NCBI GenBank assembly: GCA_963735065.1
Contig: CAVTJL010000001.1
Location: forward strand, 1,240,001-1,304,000
From: CAVTJL01 sp963735065
GTDB taxonomy: Bacteria > Pseudomonadota > Alphaproteobacteria > Geminicoccales > Geminicoccaceae
DNA: 64,000 bases
Direction of reading: 5' to 3'
The position numbers and the translations under genes were made by a program. The notes beneath the pieces were generated by a model, which saw only the letters and a list, made by a program, of their open reading frames with translations, was not told the DNA's origin and did no database searches. Shown here piece after piece: positions 42,191 through 50,681 of this stretch (the stretch's first letter is position 1; every line of letters starts with the position of its first letter).

Positions 42191-43180
42191 ATGCTCGGCA
42201 CCTTCAAACGCCACGGCCGCGCGCTCGAGACGGTCCAGCTCGGGCCCGGGCTCGCCTTGGCCGAGGACATCGTCTGGGTCGACCTCCTCACCCCGACGAT
42301 GGAGGAGAAGCGGTTCATCGAGGGGGCGCTGGGCATCGAGGTGCCGACGCGCGAGGAGATGCGCGAGATCGAGGCCTCGTCCCGGGTCTATGAGGAGGGC
42401 GAGGCGCTCTATCTCACCGCGACCGTGCCGGTGAACGCCGACGAGCCGTCCCCCACCTCGACCGAGATCACCTTCATCCTCAAGCAGGACCGGCTGGTGA
42501 CGCTGCGCTATGCCGAGCCCCGGCCGTTCCGCGCGGTGAGCTCGAGGCTGGAGCGGCAGGGCGGCCTTCTCCCGAACGGCGTGGCGGTGCTGTTCTGGCT
42601 GCTCGATGCGATCATCGCCCGCCTGGCCGACGTCCTCGAGCGGGTGACCGCCGACATGGACGGGCTCTCACACGAGATCTTCGCCTCGGCGACGAGCAAG
42701 CCGGGCGGCAGCAGCGAGCGGCCCGACCTCGTCGAGGCGCTGGCGCGGATCGGCCGCGACGGCGACACCGCCTCGAAGATCAGGGACAGCCTCTTGACCC
42801 TGCAGCGCATCCTGCTGGGCGTCAGCACGAGCGAGCGGCTGCCGGCGGGCGCCCGCAAGGAGATCCGCCAGCGGGCCCGCGCGCTCACGCGCGACATCGG
42901 CTCGCTCACCGACCATTGCGGGTTCCTGTCGAGCAAGATCAACCTCCTGCTCGACGCCACGCTCGGCCTGATCAGCATCGAGCAGACCAACATCATCAAG
43001 ATCTTCTCGGTGCTGGCGATCGTCTTCCTGCCGCCCACCCTGATCGCCAGCGTCTACGGGATGAACTTCGCCACGATGCCCGAGCTGCACTGGGAATGGG
43101 GCTACCCCTTCGCCATCGTCCTGATGGTTCTCTCGGCCATCCTCCCCTATCTCTTCTTCAAGCGTAAGCGATGGCTCTGA
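42191..43180 (+). CDS. corA: CorA-family magnesium/cobalt transporter
   Basis: 329 residues. A large soluble alpha/beta N-terminal domain is followed by a long stalk helix and two C-terminal helices; the signature YGMNF lies at the end of the first, with MPELHWEWGYPFAI as the pore-loop segment. The basic C-terminus (FFKRKRWL) is also typical. It forms a pentameric divalent-cation channel in the inner membrane. ATG at 42191 with gggatgga upstream; upstream open sequence belongs to the opposite-strand ABC gene. Confidence 0.95.
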   Translation: MLGTFKRHGRALETVQLGPGLALAEDIVWVDLLTPTMEEKRFIEGALGIEVPTREEMREIEASSRVYEEGEALYLTATVPVNADEPSPTSTEITFILKQDRLVTLRYAEPRPFRAVSSRLERQGGLLPNGVAVLFWLLDAIIARLADVLERVTADMDGLSHEIFASATSKPGGSSERPDLVEALARIGRDGDTASKIRDSLLTLQRILLGVSTSERLPAGARKEIRQRARALTRDIGSLTDHCGFLSSKINLLLDATLGLISIEQTNIIKIFSVLAIVFLPPTLIASVYGMNFATMPELHWEWGYPFAIVLMVLSAILPYLFFKRKRWL

Positions 43181-43313
43181 GCGACCCCGGCGGGCGCAGC
43201 ACCCGGGCGAGGGGGAGGGCTGCGTCGGTCCGAGGTTGTGCGGACGCGGACGACCGCTAGAATTGCAGCAGATTTGGAAACGGGCCGCCCACCGGCGGCA
43301 GCGGGAGGGAAGG

Positions 43314-45638
43314 ATGGCGAAGTTCGGGATCGGACAGTCCGTCAGGCGGGTCGAGGACCAGCGCCTGGTGCAGGGCGCCGGCCGCTACACCGACGACATC
43401 AGCCTACCGGGGCAGGCCTACCTCGCGGTTGTGCGCTCGCCCTATGCGCATGCGACGATCAAGGGCATCGACGCCGCGGCCGCCAAGGCAGCGCCGGGCG
43501 TGCTTCTGGTGGCCACCGCCGCCGATCTCGAGGCGGTGGGCGACAACAACATCCCCTGCTTCGCGCCGGTCGACAACCGCGACGGCTCCAAGCCGCCGAT
43601 GCCGAAGCACCCGATCCTGGTGGGCGACAAGGCCCGCTATGTGGGCGACAACGTGGCCTTCGTGGTGGCGGAGACCCGGGCCCAGGCGCGGGACGCAGCC
43701 GAGCTCGTGGAGGTCGACTACGAGCCGCTCGACGCCGTGGCCGACACGGCAGCGGCGCTCGAGCCCGGCAAGCCGCAGGTTCACGCCGAGTGCCCGAACA
43801 ACATCGCCTATGACTGGCACTATGGCGACGCGGCGGCGGTGGAGAGCGCCTTCGCCAAGGCCAAGCAGGTGGTCAAGCTCGAGCTCATCAACAACCGCCT
43901 CGTCGCCAACGCGATGGAGCCGCGGGCGGCGGTGGCCGAGTTCGACAAGGCCACGGGCGAGCTCAAGGTCCAGACCTGCACCCAGGGCCCCTGGGCGTTC
44001 CGCGACACGCTGGCCGCCAATCTGGGCCTGGCACCCGAGAAGGTGCGCGTCGCCACCCCCGACGTGGGCGGCGGCTTCGGCATGAAGGCCATGTACTATC
44101 CCGAGTACACGATGGCCGCCTTCGCAGCGCAGAAGCTGGGCCGGCCGGTCAAGTGGACGAGCGACCGGGCCGAGGCGTTCCTCTCCGACAGCATGGGCCG
44201 CGACCACGTCACCACGGCCGAGGCGGCGTTCGACGAGAACAACCGCATCACGGCGCTCCGGGTGAACACGATCGCCTCGATGGGTGCCTACTACTACCTC
44301 TTCGCACCCTTCATCCCGACCGGCGCCGCGCTCAAGGTGCTGCCCGGCGTCTACGACATCCCGGTGCTGAGCTACGGGGTGAAGGCCGTCTTCAACAACA
44401 CCGTGCCGGTCGACGCCTATCGCGGTGCCGGCCGTCCCGAATCGATCTACTGCATGGAGCGGCTGATCGAGAAGGCGGCGGGCGAGCTCGGGGTCGATCG
44501 CGCCGAGCTGCGGCGCATCAACTTCGTCAAGCCCGAGCAGATGCCCTACAAGACCGCCGCCGGCGAGCTCTACGATTTGGGCGAGTTCGCCCGCGTCATG
44601 GATGCCGCCATGGCCAAGGCCGACTGGAAGGGCCTGGCATCCCGGCGCGACGAGGCTGCCAAGCGCGGCCTCTATCGCGGCATCGGCATGTGCTACTACA
44701 TCGAATCGACCATGGGCGATCCGACCGAGCACGCGACGATCCGCTTCGAGACCAACGGCGACGTCTCGGTGCTGGTGGGCACCCAGTCGAACGGCCAGGG
44801 CCACGAGACGGCCTATGCCCAGGTGCTGACCGACCGTCTGGGCGTGCCCTTCGAGCGCATCCGCGTCATCCAGGGCGACACGGCGCAGATCAAGTCGGGC
44901 GGCGGCACGGGCGGCTCGCGCTCGCTCACGGCCCAGGGCATGGCGATCCGCGACTGCTCGGACGTCGTCATCGAGAAGGGCAAGGCCTTCGCGGCCCAGG
45001 TCTTCGAGGCGGCCACGGCCGACATCCAGTTCCTCGAGGGCACCTTCAAGGTCGCGGGCACCGACCGCGAGATCGGCATCATGGAGCTGGCCGAGAAGGC
45101 GCGGACGATGACGGTCCCCGGCATCGACGCCGGCGGGCTCGATTCCGCGGCCACCACCGTCCTGCCGGCCTGGACCTTCCCCAATGGCTGCCACATCGCC
45201 GAGGTCGAGGTGAACCCCGACACCGGCGTCACGACGGTGGTCAACTACAACATCGTCGACGATTTCGGCGTGGTGCTGAACCCGATGCTGGTCGAGGGCC
45301 AGGTGCATGGCGGCATCGTCCAGGGCATCGGCCAGGCGCTCCTCGAGAACGCCGTCTACGACGATGCGGGCCAGCTCCTGACCGGCTCGTTCATGGACTA
45401 CGGCATGCCGCGCGCCGACAACATGCCGGCGTTCAACTTCTCGACCATCGAGGTTCCCTGCAAGAACAACGCGATGGGCGTGAAGGGCTGCGGCGAGGCC
45501 GGCTCGGTGGGCTCACCGGCGGCGGTGATCAACGCCATCATCGACGCGCTGAGCCCGCTGGGTGTCACCGAGGTCGACATGCCGGCCACGGTCGAGCGGG
45601 TGTGGCGTCTCTGTCAGGCCAACCGCAAGGCCGCCTGA
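43314..45638 (+). CDS. Xanthine dehydrogenase family molybdopterin-binding subunit (form II CoxL-like)
   Basis: 774 residues with the full large-subunit architecture: N-terminal GIGQSVRRVEDQRLVQGAGRYTDD, VGGGFGMKAMYYPEY, active-site loop AYRGAGRPE, NGQGHETAYAQV and the C-terminal VKGCGEAGSVGSPAAVINA with the catalytic glutamate. The AYRGAGR loop is that of form II CoxL; true CO dehydrogenases have AYxCSFR. So the substrate is probably an aldehyde or N-heterocycle and not CO. The usual FAD and iron-sulfur subunits are not beside it. GGGAGGGAAGG precedes the ATG. Confidence 0.9.
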   Translation: MAKFGIGQSVRRVEDQRLVQGAGRYTDDISLPGQAYLAVVRSPYAHATIKGIDAAAAKAAPGVLLVATAADLEAVGDNNIPCFAPVDNRDGSKPPMPKHPILVGDKARYVGDNVAFVVAETRAQARDAAELVEVDYEPLDAVADTAAALEPGKPQVHAECPNNIAYDWHYGDAAAVESAFAKAKQVVKLELINNRLVANAMEPRAAVAEFDKATGELKVQTCTQGPWAFRDTLAANLGLAPEKVRVATPDVGGGFGMKAMYYPEYTMAAFAAQKLGRPVKWTSDRAEAFLSDSMGRDHVTTAEAAFDENNRITALRVNTIASMGAYYYLFAPFIPTGAALKVLPGVYDIPVLSYGVKAVFNNTVPVDAYRGAGRPESIYCMERLIEKAAGELGVDRAELRRINFVKPEQMPYKTAAGELYDLGEFARVMDAAMAKADWKGLASRRDEAAKRGLYRGIGMCYYIESTMGDPTEHATIRFETNGDVSVLVGTQSNGQGHETAYAQVLTDRLGVPFERIRVIQGDTAQIKSGGGTGGSRSLTAQGMAIRDCSDVVIEKGKAFAAQVFEAATADIQFLEGTFKVAGTDREIGIMELAEKARTMTVPGIDAGGLDSAATTVLPAWTFPNGCHIAEVEVNPDTGVTTVVNYNIVDDFGVVLNPMLVEGQVHGGIVQGIGQALLENAVYDDAGQLLTGSFMDYGMPRADNMPAFNFSTIEVPCKNNAMGVKGCGEAGSVGSPAAVINAIIDALSPLGVTEVDMPATVERVWRLCQANRKAA

Positions 45639-45662
45639 GCGACGGGACGAGGTGGCGCTGCG

Positions 45663-46076
45663 CTAGGGCGCGGCGCCACCGAGGCCTGCCAGGCTCTCGA
45701 CGCAGGCCGTGGCGAGAGCGGCGTTGACCGTGGCGCTTCCCACCATCAGCCGGGCGAGGCTCGAGCCGGTGAGCGTGTCGAGCGGGCGGTTGAAGCTGTC
45801 CTCGACGTAGCGCCCCCAGAGCGTCAGATGCGCGGAGGTCCAGGCATCCGCGAGAGCGAACGGCATCGCCGACAGCATGGGCGCCGACGGTCGCTCGGCC
45901 GCAGGGCGCGGTGAGGGCGCCCTGACGCAGGGCACCGACAGGGCGGAGATCGCATAGCGGCGTCGTCTGAAGGCGCTGTCATTGGCCGGGGCCGCGACGA
46001 AGGTCACGTCCTTGGCGACAAGGGCTGGCTGGATGACGACGGGCTTCTGCCCCGTCTGGCATGGTGATGAAGATAT
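45663..46076 (-). CDS. Hypothetical protein
   Basis: 137 residues from an ATG at 46076 (MISSSPCQTG). The first ~50 residues are basic and disordered-looking; the last ~70 form amphipathic helices (ALADAWTSAHLTLWGRYVEDSFNR, then SSLARLMVGSATVNAALATACVESLAG). This has a loose phasin-like flavour, but no family is recognised. There is no strong ribosome site and the start could be later. It converges with the CoxL gene, with the stops 24 bases apart. Confidence 0.4.
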   Translation of the reverse strand: MSSSPCQTGQKPVVIQPALVAKDVTFVAAPANDSAFRRRRYAISALSVPCVRAPSPRPAAERPSAPMLSAMPFALADAWTSAHLTLWGRYVEDSFNRPLDTLTGSSLARLMVGSATVNAALATACVESLAGLGGAAP

Positions 46077-46321
46077 CATTCTTATGATCTGTCTTGACGC
46101 GCCTAGCCTCAACCGTCTCGGACGGCGTTCCTGTTGCGCAGGGTCTAGCCCGCCGCGGAACCTTCCACAAGCCGGCGCCGCCGATTCGTGATCGTTAAGC
46201 GACAGATCTTGACAAAGAGTCACCAAAAGGCGTCAGAGCGCTTTCGGATGCGCACCACCTGGCACAAGAGCGCCTGCGCAAGCGAGGCCGGCGGCGGATC
46301 CGTCGCCGGTGGCGGGGTGCC

Positions 46322-47254
46322 TCAAAGCGGCGATGGGATCGGATCGGCAGCACCCGGCGGGCAGGCGCCGACCTGATAGTGCTCCTGGATCAGCTGCCAG
46401 GCCTGCTCCGCCGTCTCGACATAGCGGAAGATGTCGAGGTCCCGCTCGTCGATCACCCCGGCCTCGACCATCGCCTCGAAATTGACGATGCGCCGCCAGT
46501 AGCCGGCGTCGAACAGCAGCACCGGCATGCGGCGCGCCCTGCCGGTCTGGATCAGGCACAAGGTCTCGAACATCTCGTCCAGCGTGCCGAAGCCGCCGGG
46601 AAAGACGACGAGCGCCCGCGCCCGCGTCAGAAGGTGCATCTTCCTGAGCGCGAAATAGTGGAACTGGAAGCAGAGCTCGGGCGTGACGTAGGGGTTGGGC
46701 GCCTGCTCGTGCGGCAGGACGATGTTGTGGCCGACGCTCATGGCCCCGGACTCGGCGGCGCCGCGGTTGGCGCCCTCCATGATGCCGGGCCCGCCACCGG
46801 TCACGATCGTGTAGATCGGCCGCCCGCTCTCGTCTTTGGCCGAGGAGGCGAGTGCCGCGAAGCGGCGGGTCTCGTCATAGTGCCGCGACAGCGCGAGCAG
46901 CTGCCGCGCCGAGGCGGCGGCCCGGGCGATGCGCGGATCGTCGGGGCTGGCCTCCGCCTTCGCCTCGGCCTCGCGCACCCGCGCCAGGGCCTCCGCCCGC
47001 TCGACGATGCGGGCGCTGCCGAAGACGACGATGGTCCGCTCGACGCCCTGGGCCTGGAGCGCCAGCTCGGGCTTCAAGAGCTCGAGCTGCAGGCGCACCG
47101 GCCGCAGCTCGTCGCGAAGCAGGAACTCGGTGTCGGTGAACGCCAGCCGATAGCTCGGTGCTGCGGTCTGGGGCGTCTCCTGCGTGCGTCTGGCAAGGCC
47201 CGCATCCTCGCGCGCGCTCGGCAGGTTGACGTGCCTGGTATCGCCCTCGTCCAT
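46322..47254 (-). CDS. LOG-family Rossmann-fold protein (TIGR00730-like)
   Basis: 310 residues. TIVVFGSARIVERAEAL opens the nucleotide-binding fold; VTGGGPGIMEGANRGA and PGGFGTLDEMFETLCLIQTG (the PGGxGTxxE motif) are the diagnostic blocks of LOG phosphoribohydrolases, which split nucleoside 5'-monophosphates, including cytokinin precursors. An N-terminal extension of ~70 residues places it in the longer bacterial subgroup, where the function is less clear. GGAG precedes the ATG. It lies downstream of the phasin gene beyond a strong hairpin. Confidence 0.85.
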   Translation of the reverse strand: MDEGDTRHVNLPSAREDAGLARRTQETPQTAAPSYRLAFTDTEFLLRDELRPVRLQLELLKPELALQAQGVERTIVVFGSARIVERAEALARVREAEAKAEASPDDPRIARAAASARQLLALSRHYDETRRFAALASSAKDESGRPIYTIVTGGGPGIMEGANRGAAESGAMSVGHNIVLPHEQAPNPYVTPELCFQFHYFALRKMHLLTRARALVVFPGGFGTLDEMFETLCLIQTGRARRMPVLLFDAGYWRRIVNFEAMVEAGVIDERDLDIFRYVETAEQAWQLIQEHYQVGACPPGAADPIPSPL

Positions 47255-47362
47255 CGCTCATCTCCAACGGCCGTTTCCGGCGGGACGGCTCTTGTGGCGC
47301 GAGCATCGTGAGGACGCAATGCGTAGGACCGGCAAAGAGAAGCCGGCCCACCTGAACGCGGC

Positions 47363-47390
47363 CGGCCCCGCAACCTAGATTGCGGGGCCG
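47363..47390 (-). terminator. Perfect 11-bp hairpin downstream of the phasin gene
   Basis: cggccccgcaa (47363-47373) and ttgcggggccg (47380-47390) form a perfect stem with a six-base loop, 33 bases after the phasin stop on the minus strand. No T run follows on either strand, so termination efficiency is uncertain, but the position fits a transcript end or an RNA-stabilising hairpin. Confidence 0.6.
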
Positions 47391-47423
47391 ACGCGCCGGA
47401 CGCTGGTGGCGAGGCTCGGCCGA

Positions 47424-47798
47424 TCAGGCGGCGAGCGACTTCGCCTCGTCGAAGTTGGCGGTGGCGCGCTTCACGAAGAGGTCCACCACCTCGTTCTGGG
47501 CCTTCATGCCGAGGTCCATGGTCTCCTTGACGTCGGCCATGGCCTTCTCGATGGCCGCCTTGGCCTCCTCGACATAGGCCTGGGGCTGCTTCTTCGCGTC
47601 CCAGCCCTTCATGAGGCCCTCGCTCTTCGCGAAGTACTCCTTCATGAGCTCGGTCTGACGCTTGGCGACGGTCTGGGCCAGGTCGAACATGATGCGCTGA
47701 GCGGCGACGAACGTCTCGATGTTTGCCTTCTGCATGGCAACCATGGCGTCCATGTCGAACTTGGGCATTGGCGGCAGAGCGTTGGACTTCGTGGTCAT
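47424..47798 (-). CDS. Phasin family protein
   Basis: 124 residues, almost entirely helical: DMDAMVAMQKANIETFVAAQRIMFDLAQTVAKRQTELMKEYF followed by further heptad-like helices is the phasin_2 pattern (split here: MVAMQKANIETFVAAQ is the key block). Phasins coat polyhydroxyalkanoate granules. The ATG at 47798 follows GGAG. No PHA synthase is in the window, but a hydroxyacyl-CoA dehydrogenase lies next upstream. Its promoter region is AT-rich (47830-47870). Confidence 0.85.
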   Translation of the reverse strand: MTTKSNALPPMPKFDMDAMVAMQKANIETFVAAQRIMFDLAQTVAKRQTELMKEYFAKSEGLMKGWDAKKQPQAYVEEAKAAIEKAMADVKETMDLGMKAQNEVVDLFVKRATANFDEAKSLAA

Positions 47799-47912
47799 CG
47801 GTTTCTCCGAGTGGGGTCGCCGGTGATTGTTGCGGCGCAGCAAACATATCGCATCTTGGCATTCCTTAAGCAAGAAGCTCGATGCTGCGGCGCACAAATC
47901 ACGGGGGCGATA

Positions 47913-49010
47913 TCATGCGACGAGTCGTCCCACCCGCTCGAGGGCGGCGGGCGCCGCAAGGCCGTAGCGGTCGAGCGCTGGGCCCACGATGCGCTGGACC
48001 TCGGCCCGGCCCAGGCTGTCCATCAGGGCGCAGGGCGGCTTGCCGAACCTGAGCGCCAGCCTGGCGCCCTGATCGATGTCGCCCGGGCTCGCCACACCCT
48101 CGTCCAGCTCCTGCAGGATCGGCAGGAAGCAGCCCAGCATCAGCCGGTCGGCGAGCTTGCCCCGGCGATCCTCGGGGACGGCCGCGGCCTCGCCGATCTC
48201 CCACATCCCGTCCGCCTCGCCCAGCTCGACCATCGAGCGGGCCGGCGCATAGAAGGGCCCGAGCGGCTCGAGATTGTGGATGGCGTGCAGGTTGATGCGC
48301 GGCTTGACGAGGTTCATCACCTGGAACGGGCCGGCGGCAGCACCCAGCACCTCCTTGGCCACCATGTCGATCTCGGCGGGCGTGCCCTCGCCCGCGTCCA
48401 GCGCCCGCACCGCCTCGTTGGTGTAGGGGCAGAAGAAGCGGTTGACGGCAAAGCCGTAGCTGTCCTGGCAGCGCAGCGGCGTCTTGCCGGTCTGCTGGCA
48501 GAAGGCGAGCGCCGCCTCGATCGTCGCCCCCGCCGTCTCCGCGCCCTGCACCACCTCGACGATCGGGCTCACCTGGGCGGGGCTGAAATAGTGCAGGCCC
48601 AGGAACCGCTCCGGCCGTGCCACGTGGCGGGCGAGGTCGGAGACGCGCAGGCAGCTCGTGTTGGTGGCGACCAGCGTGTCGGGCTCGAGCGTCTCGGACA
48701 GCTTGGCCAGGATCTCGGCCTTGAGGTCGAAGTCCTCGAAGACGGCCTCGATCACGAGATGACAGTAGCGCAGCTGGTCGAGGCCCGGCTCCGTCACCAG
48801 CCGCGCCAGCGCCGCATCGGCCTGGAAGCCGTCGACCCGCCCCTTCTCGACCGCCCGTGCGAAGTGGCGCTTCGCCGTCGTCATCGCCTTCTCGAGCTGG
48901 GCCGGGCTGCTGTCGACGAGCCGCACGTCGAGGCCGTGCTCGACGAGGTTGATGCCGATGCCCGATCCCATCGTGCCGGCGCCGACGATGCCCACTCTGG
49001 CAATACCCAT
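47913..49010 (-). CDS. 3-hydroxyacyl-CoA dehydrogenase
   Basis: 365 residues. VGIVGAGTMGSGIGINLVEHG is the NAD loop, EAVFEDFDLKAEIL and ATNTSCLRVSDLA the serine region, GLHYFSPAQVSPIVEVV the catalytic histidine block, and the asparagine of VNRFFCPYTNEA completes the set. A second C-terminal helical lobe (FGKPPCALMDSLGRAEV) makes it longer than FadB2-type enzymes of about 285 residues. It interconverts 3-hydroxyacyl-CoA and 3-ketoacyl-CoA in beta-oxidation or PHA-related metabolism. ATG at 49010; the host-attachment-type gene ends 20 bases upstream. Confidence 0.9.
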   Translation of the reverse strand: MGIARVGIVGAGTMGSGIGINLVEHGLDVRLVDSSPAQLEKAMTTAKRHFARAVEKGRVDGFQADAALARLVTEPGLDQLRYCHLVIEAVFEDFDLKAEILAKLSETLEPDTLVATNTSCLRVSDLARHVARPERFLGLHYFSPAQVSPIVEVVQGAETAGATIEAALAFCQQTGKTPLRCQDSYGFAVNRFFCPYTNEAVRALDAGEGTPAEIDMVAKEVLGAAAGPFQVMNLVKPRINLHAIHNLEPLGPFYAPARSMVELGEADGMWEIGEAAAVPEDRRGKLADRLMLGCFLPILQELDEGVASPGDIDQGARLALRFGKPPCALMDSLGRAEVQRIVGPALDRYGLAAPAALERVGRLVA

Positions 49011-49030
49011 GCGTCGGGGGTCCTTTTCTG

Positions 49031-49489
49031 TCAGGCCGGCCCGAAAAGATCCGGCGCCAGCTGCTTCTCCAGCTGCGCCTGATCGAGCCGCACGAGATCC
49101 TTGTCAATCTCGAGCCCGACCTTCTCCGCGACCTGGGCCGGCATCAGGGCGCGGAGATCGCCCAGCGTCCTGGGTGCTGCGACCAGCACCAGGCGCTCGA
49201 CCTGGCCCTGCACCACTGCCTCGCGCAGCATCTGGGCCAGCTCGCGGGCGAAGCTCTCCTTCTCGTAACGCTGCGGGTCGGTGTGAGGCTCCATCCCGCT
49301 GCGCTGGCCGGGCCCGCTCGAGGAGAAGGCGCGACCCTGGCGGTCGGAGACGATCTCCGAGGTCTTCTCGCGCGACCGCGCCGACGCGGCCTCGCGCACC
49401 AGCTCGAGCCGCCGCTCGGCCCGATCGACCCTGAAAAAACGGGCCTCGGCTCCATCGGCGACCAGCACCCAGGTCTCGGGGGTCCTCAT
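49031..49489 (-). CDS. Host attachment/baeRF-family protein
   Basis: 152 residues. WVLVADGAEARFFRVD is the conserved first strand (ADGxxARxF) of this family, followed by SDRQGRAFSSSGPGQRSGMEP and a RLVLVAAPRTLGDLRALM block. Originally named after an Agrobacterium attachment gene, the family was later grouped with archaeo-eukaryotic release-factor-like (baeRF) proteins predicted to act in stress or ribosome rescue. GGGAG precedes the ATG at 49489. Sits in a stress-type cluster with Usp and a Lon-like protease. Confidence 0.8.
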   Translation of the reverse strand: MRTPETWVLVADGAEARFFRVDRAERRLELVREAASARSREKTSEIVSDRQGRAFSSSGPGQRSGMEPHTDPQRYEKESFARELAQMLREAVVQGQVERLVLVAAPRTLGDLRALMPAQVAEKVGLEIDKDLVRLDQAQLEKQLAPDLFGPA

Positions 49490-49505
49490 CGCGGTCTCCC
49501 CTGCG

Positions 49506-49778
49506 TCATGCCCGCGCTTCGTCCTCGGACGGAGCATCGGCGGTAAGGATCTCGTAAACCTGCCGCGTCCGCCCCTCGAGCGGATGCGGGCCTTCGCCCA
49601 GCACCTCCTCCTCGCCCCGGGCGAACAGAAGCGCTCGCTCGATCTCGGCAAAGGACGCGCCGGTGGCGAGAATGGCCGCGGGCTTCCACGGATCGGCATC
49701 GCCGACGAGCCTTGCTATCTCGCTCAGGGTGGGCGCGCCGGTTGGCGTGACGGACTGGATCCTCGAACTGATCGGCAT
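49506..49778 (-). CDS. Hypothetical protein (90 residues)
   Basis: Starts MPISSRIQSVTPTG (ATG 49778). Two helices, PTLSEIARLVGDADPWKPAAIL and SFAEIERALLFARGEEEVLGE, and a C-terminal PLEGRTRQVYEILTADAP. The frame is open and well codon-biased, and it stands 16 bases before the host-attachment-type gene, so it is probably coexpressed. No family recognised; the weak ribosome site leaves the start uncertain. Confidence 0.6.
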   Translation of the reverse strand: MPISSRIQSVTPTGAPTLSEIARLVGDADPWKPAAILATGASFAEIERALLFARGEEEVLGEGPHPLEGRTRQVYEILTADAPSEDEARA

Positions 49779-49889
49779 GGCCTGAGGCTCCCCTCTGCTG
49801 CCGAAGCATCGATCACCCTCACCCATCAAGGATGGCGTCACATTGCGCTGGATCAACCGTGGCCGCTCAGGGATCGGGCCCGAAATGCG

Positions 49890-50681
49890 TCAGGCCGAGC
49901 GCCTCGCCCGGCGCGGCGTCAGGGCCGCCACCGCCGCCTCCAGCCGCTCCTGCGAGCGGCAGGTGTCGAGCACGACGAGGCTCGGCGCGTGGCCGGCGAT
50001 CGCCTCCTCGAGAAGCGACGGGTCGTCGCTCGCCAGCGCCTCGATCGCCACCTGTGGCGCAACCCGGCCCAGCCGACGGCGCGCCTCCTCCATGCGATCC
50101 TCGGCCGAGGCCAGCCCGGCGGCCAGCGCCAGCACGACGAGCGGCAGCCGGCCGTCGATCGCGAGCCCGGCGCCGAGATCGAGCGCGTCGCCGCCGCCGT
50201 CATAGACGACGAGCACCGGCCCCCAGCCCCGGCCGATCAGCACGACGGGGCAGGGCGGCGGCCGGCTCGGGCGCTGGCCGGCGGCGGCGCGGCGCAGCCT
50301 CGTCCCGAGCGCCAGGATGTCGCTCGCCTCGAGCCGGGCCTCGGCAAGGCCGCCCGCCAGGATCTCGAAGGACCAGTGGATCCGCTGTGCCTCCGCGCTG
50401 CGGGCCAGCGCCAGCCGCGCACGCTCGGCCACGACGCGCATGGCGCGCCGGGTCGAGACGACATCGAGCCCGGCCTCCTCGAAGGCCCCGCTCGAGACCA
50501 TCCGCGCGAAAGGCAGGCTCGCCGCCGCCAGGAGGTCGGCGTCCTCGATGAAGAGCGCCAGCATCTCGCGCCGCAGCCGGGCGGCCAGCCGGACGGCCGC
50601 CTCGACGGTGCGCAGGCTGTCCTCGTCGCCGCCGATGGCGACGACGAGACGCGATCGGCCGACCGGACGCTCCTCGCTCAT
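49890..50681 (-). CDS. Universal-stress-protein-like protein
   Basis: 263 residues. The N-terminal SRLVVAIGGDEDSLRTVEAAVRLAARLRREMLALF segment has the beta1-alpha1 look of UspA proteins, and PVLVVYDGGGDALDLG opens a second, shorter half; HAPSLVVLDTCRSQ is late in the chain. The ATP-binding GxxGxG motif of classical Usp is not evident, so it may be of the non-nucleotide-binding type. The ATG overlaps the stop of the Lon-like gene (ATGA), so it is translated in step with that protease. Confidence 0.7.
   Translation of the reverse strand: MSEERPVGRSRLVVAIGGDEDSLRTVEAAVRLAARLRREMLALFIEDADLLAAASLPFARMVSSGAFEEAGLDVVSTRRAMRVVAERARLALARSAEAQRIHWSFEILAGGLAEARLEASDILALGTRLRRAAAGQRPSRPPPCPVVLIGRGWGPVLVVYDGGGDALDLGAGLAIDGRLPLVVLALAAGLASAEDRMEEARRRLGRVAPQVAIEALASDDPSLLEEAIAGHAPSLVVLDTCRSQERLEAAVAALTPRRARRSA

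Noticed and set aside
43404..45308. Minus-strand open frame of 634 codons inside the CoxL gene
   Set aside because: Antisense shadow; composition is typical of GC-rich mirror frames and the sense strand has full CoxL motifs.
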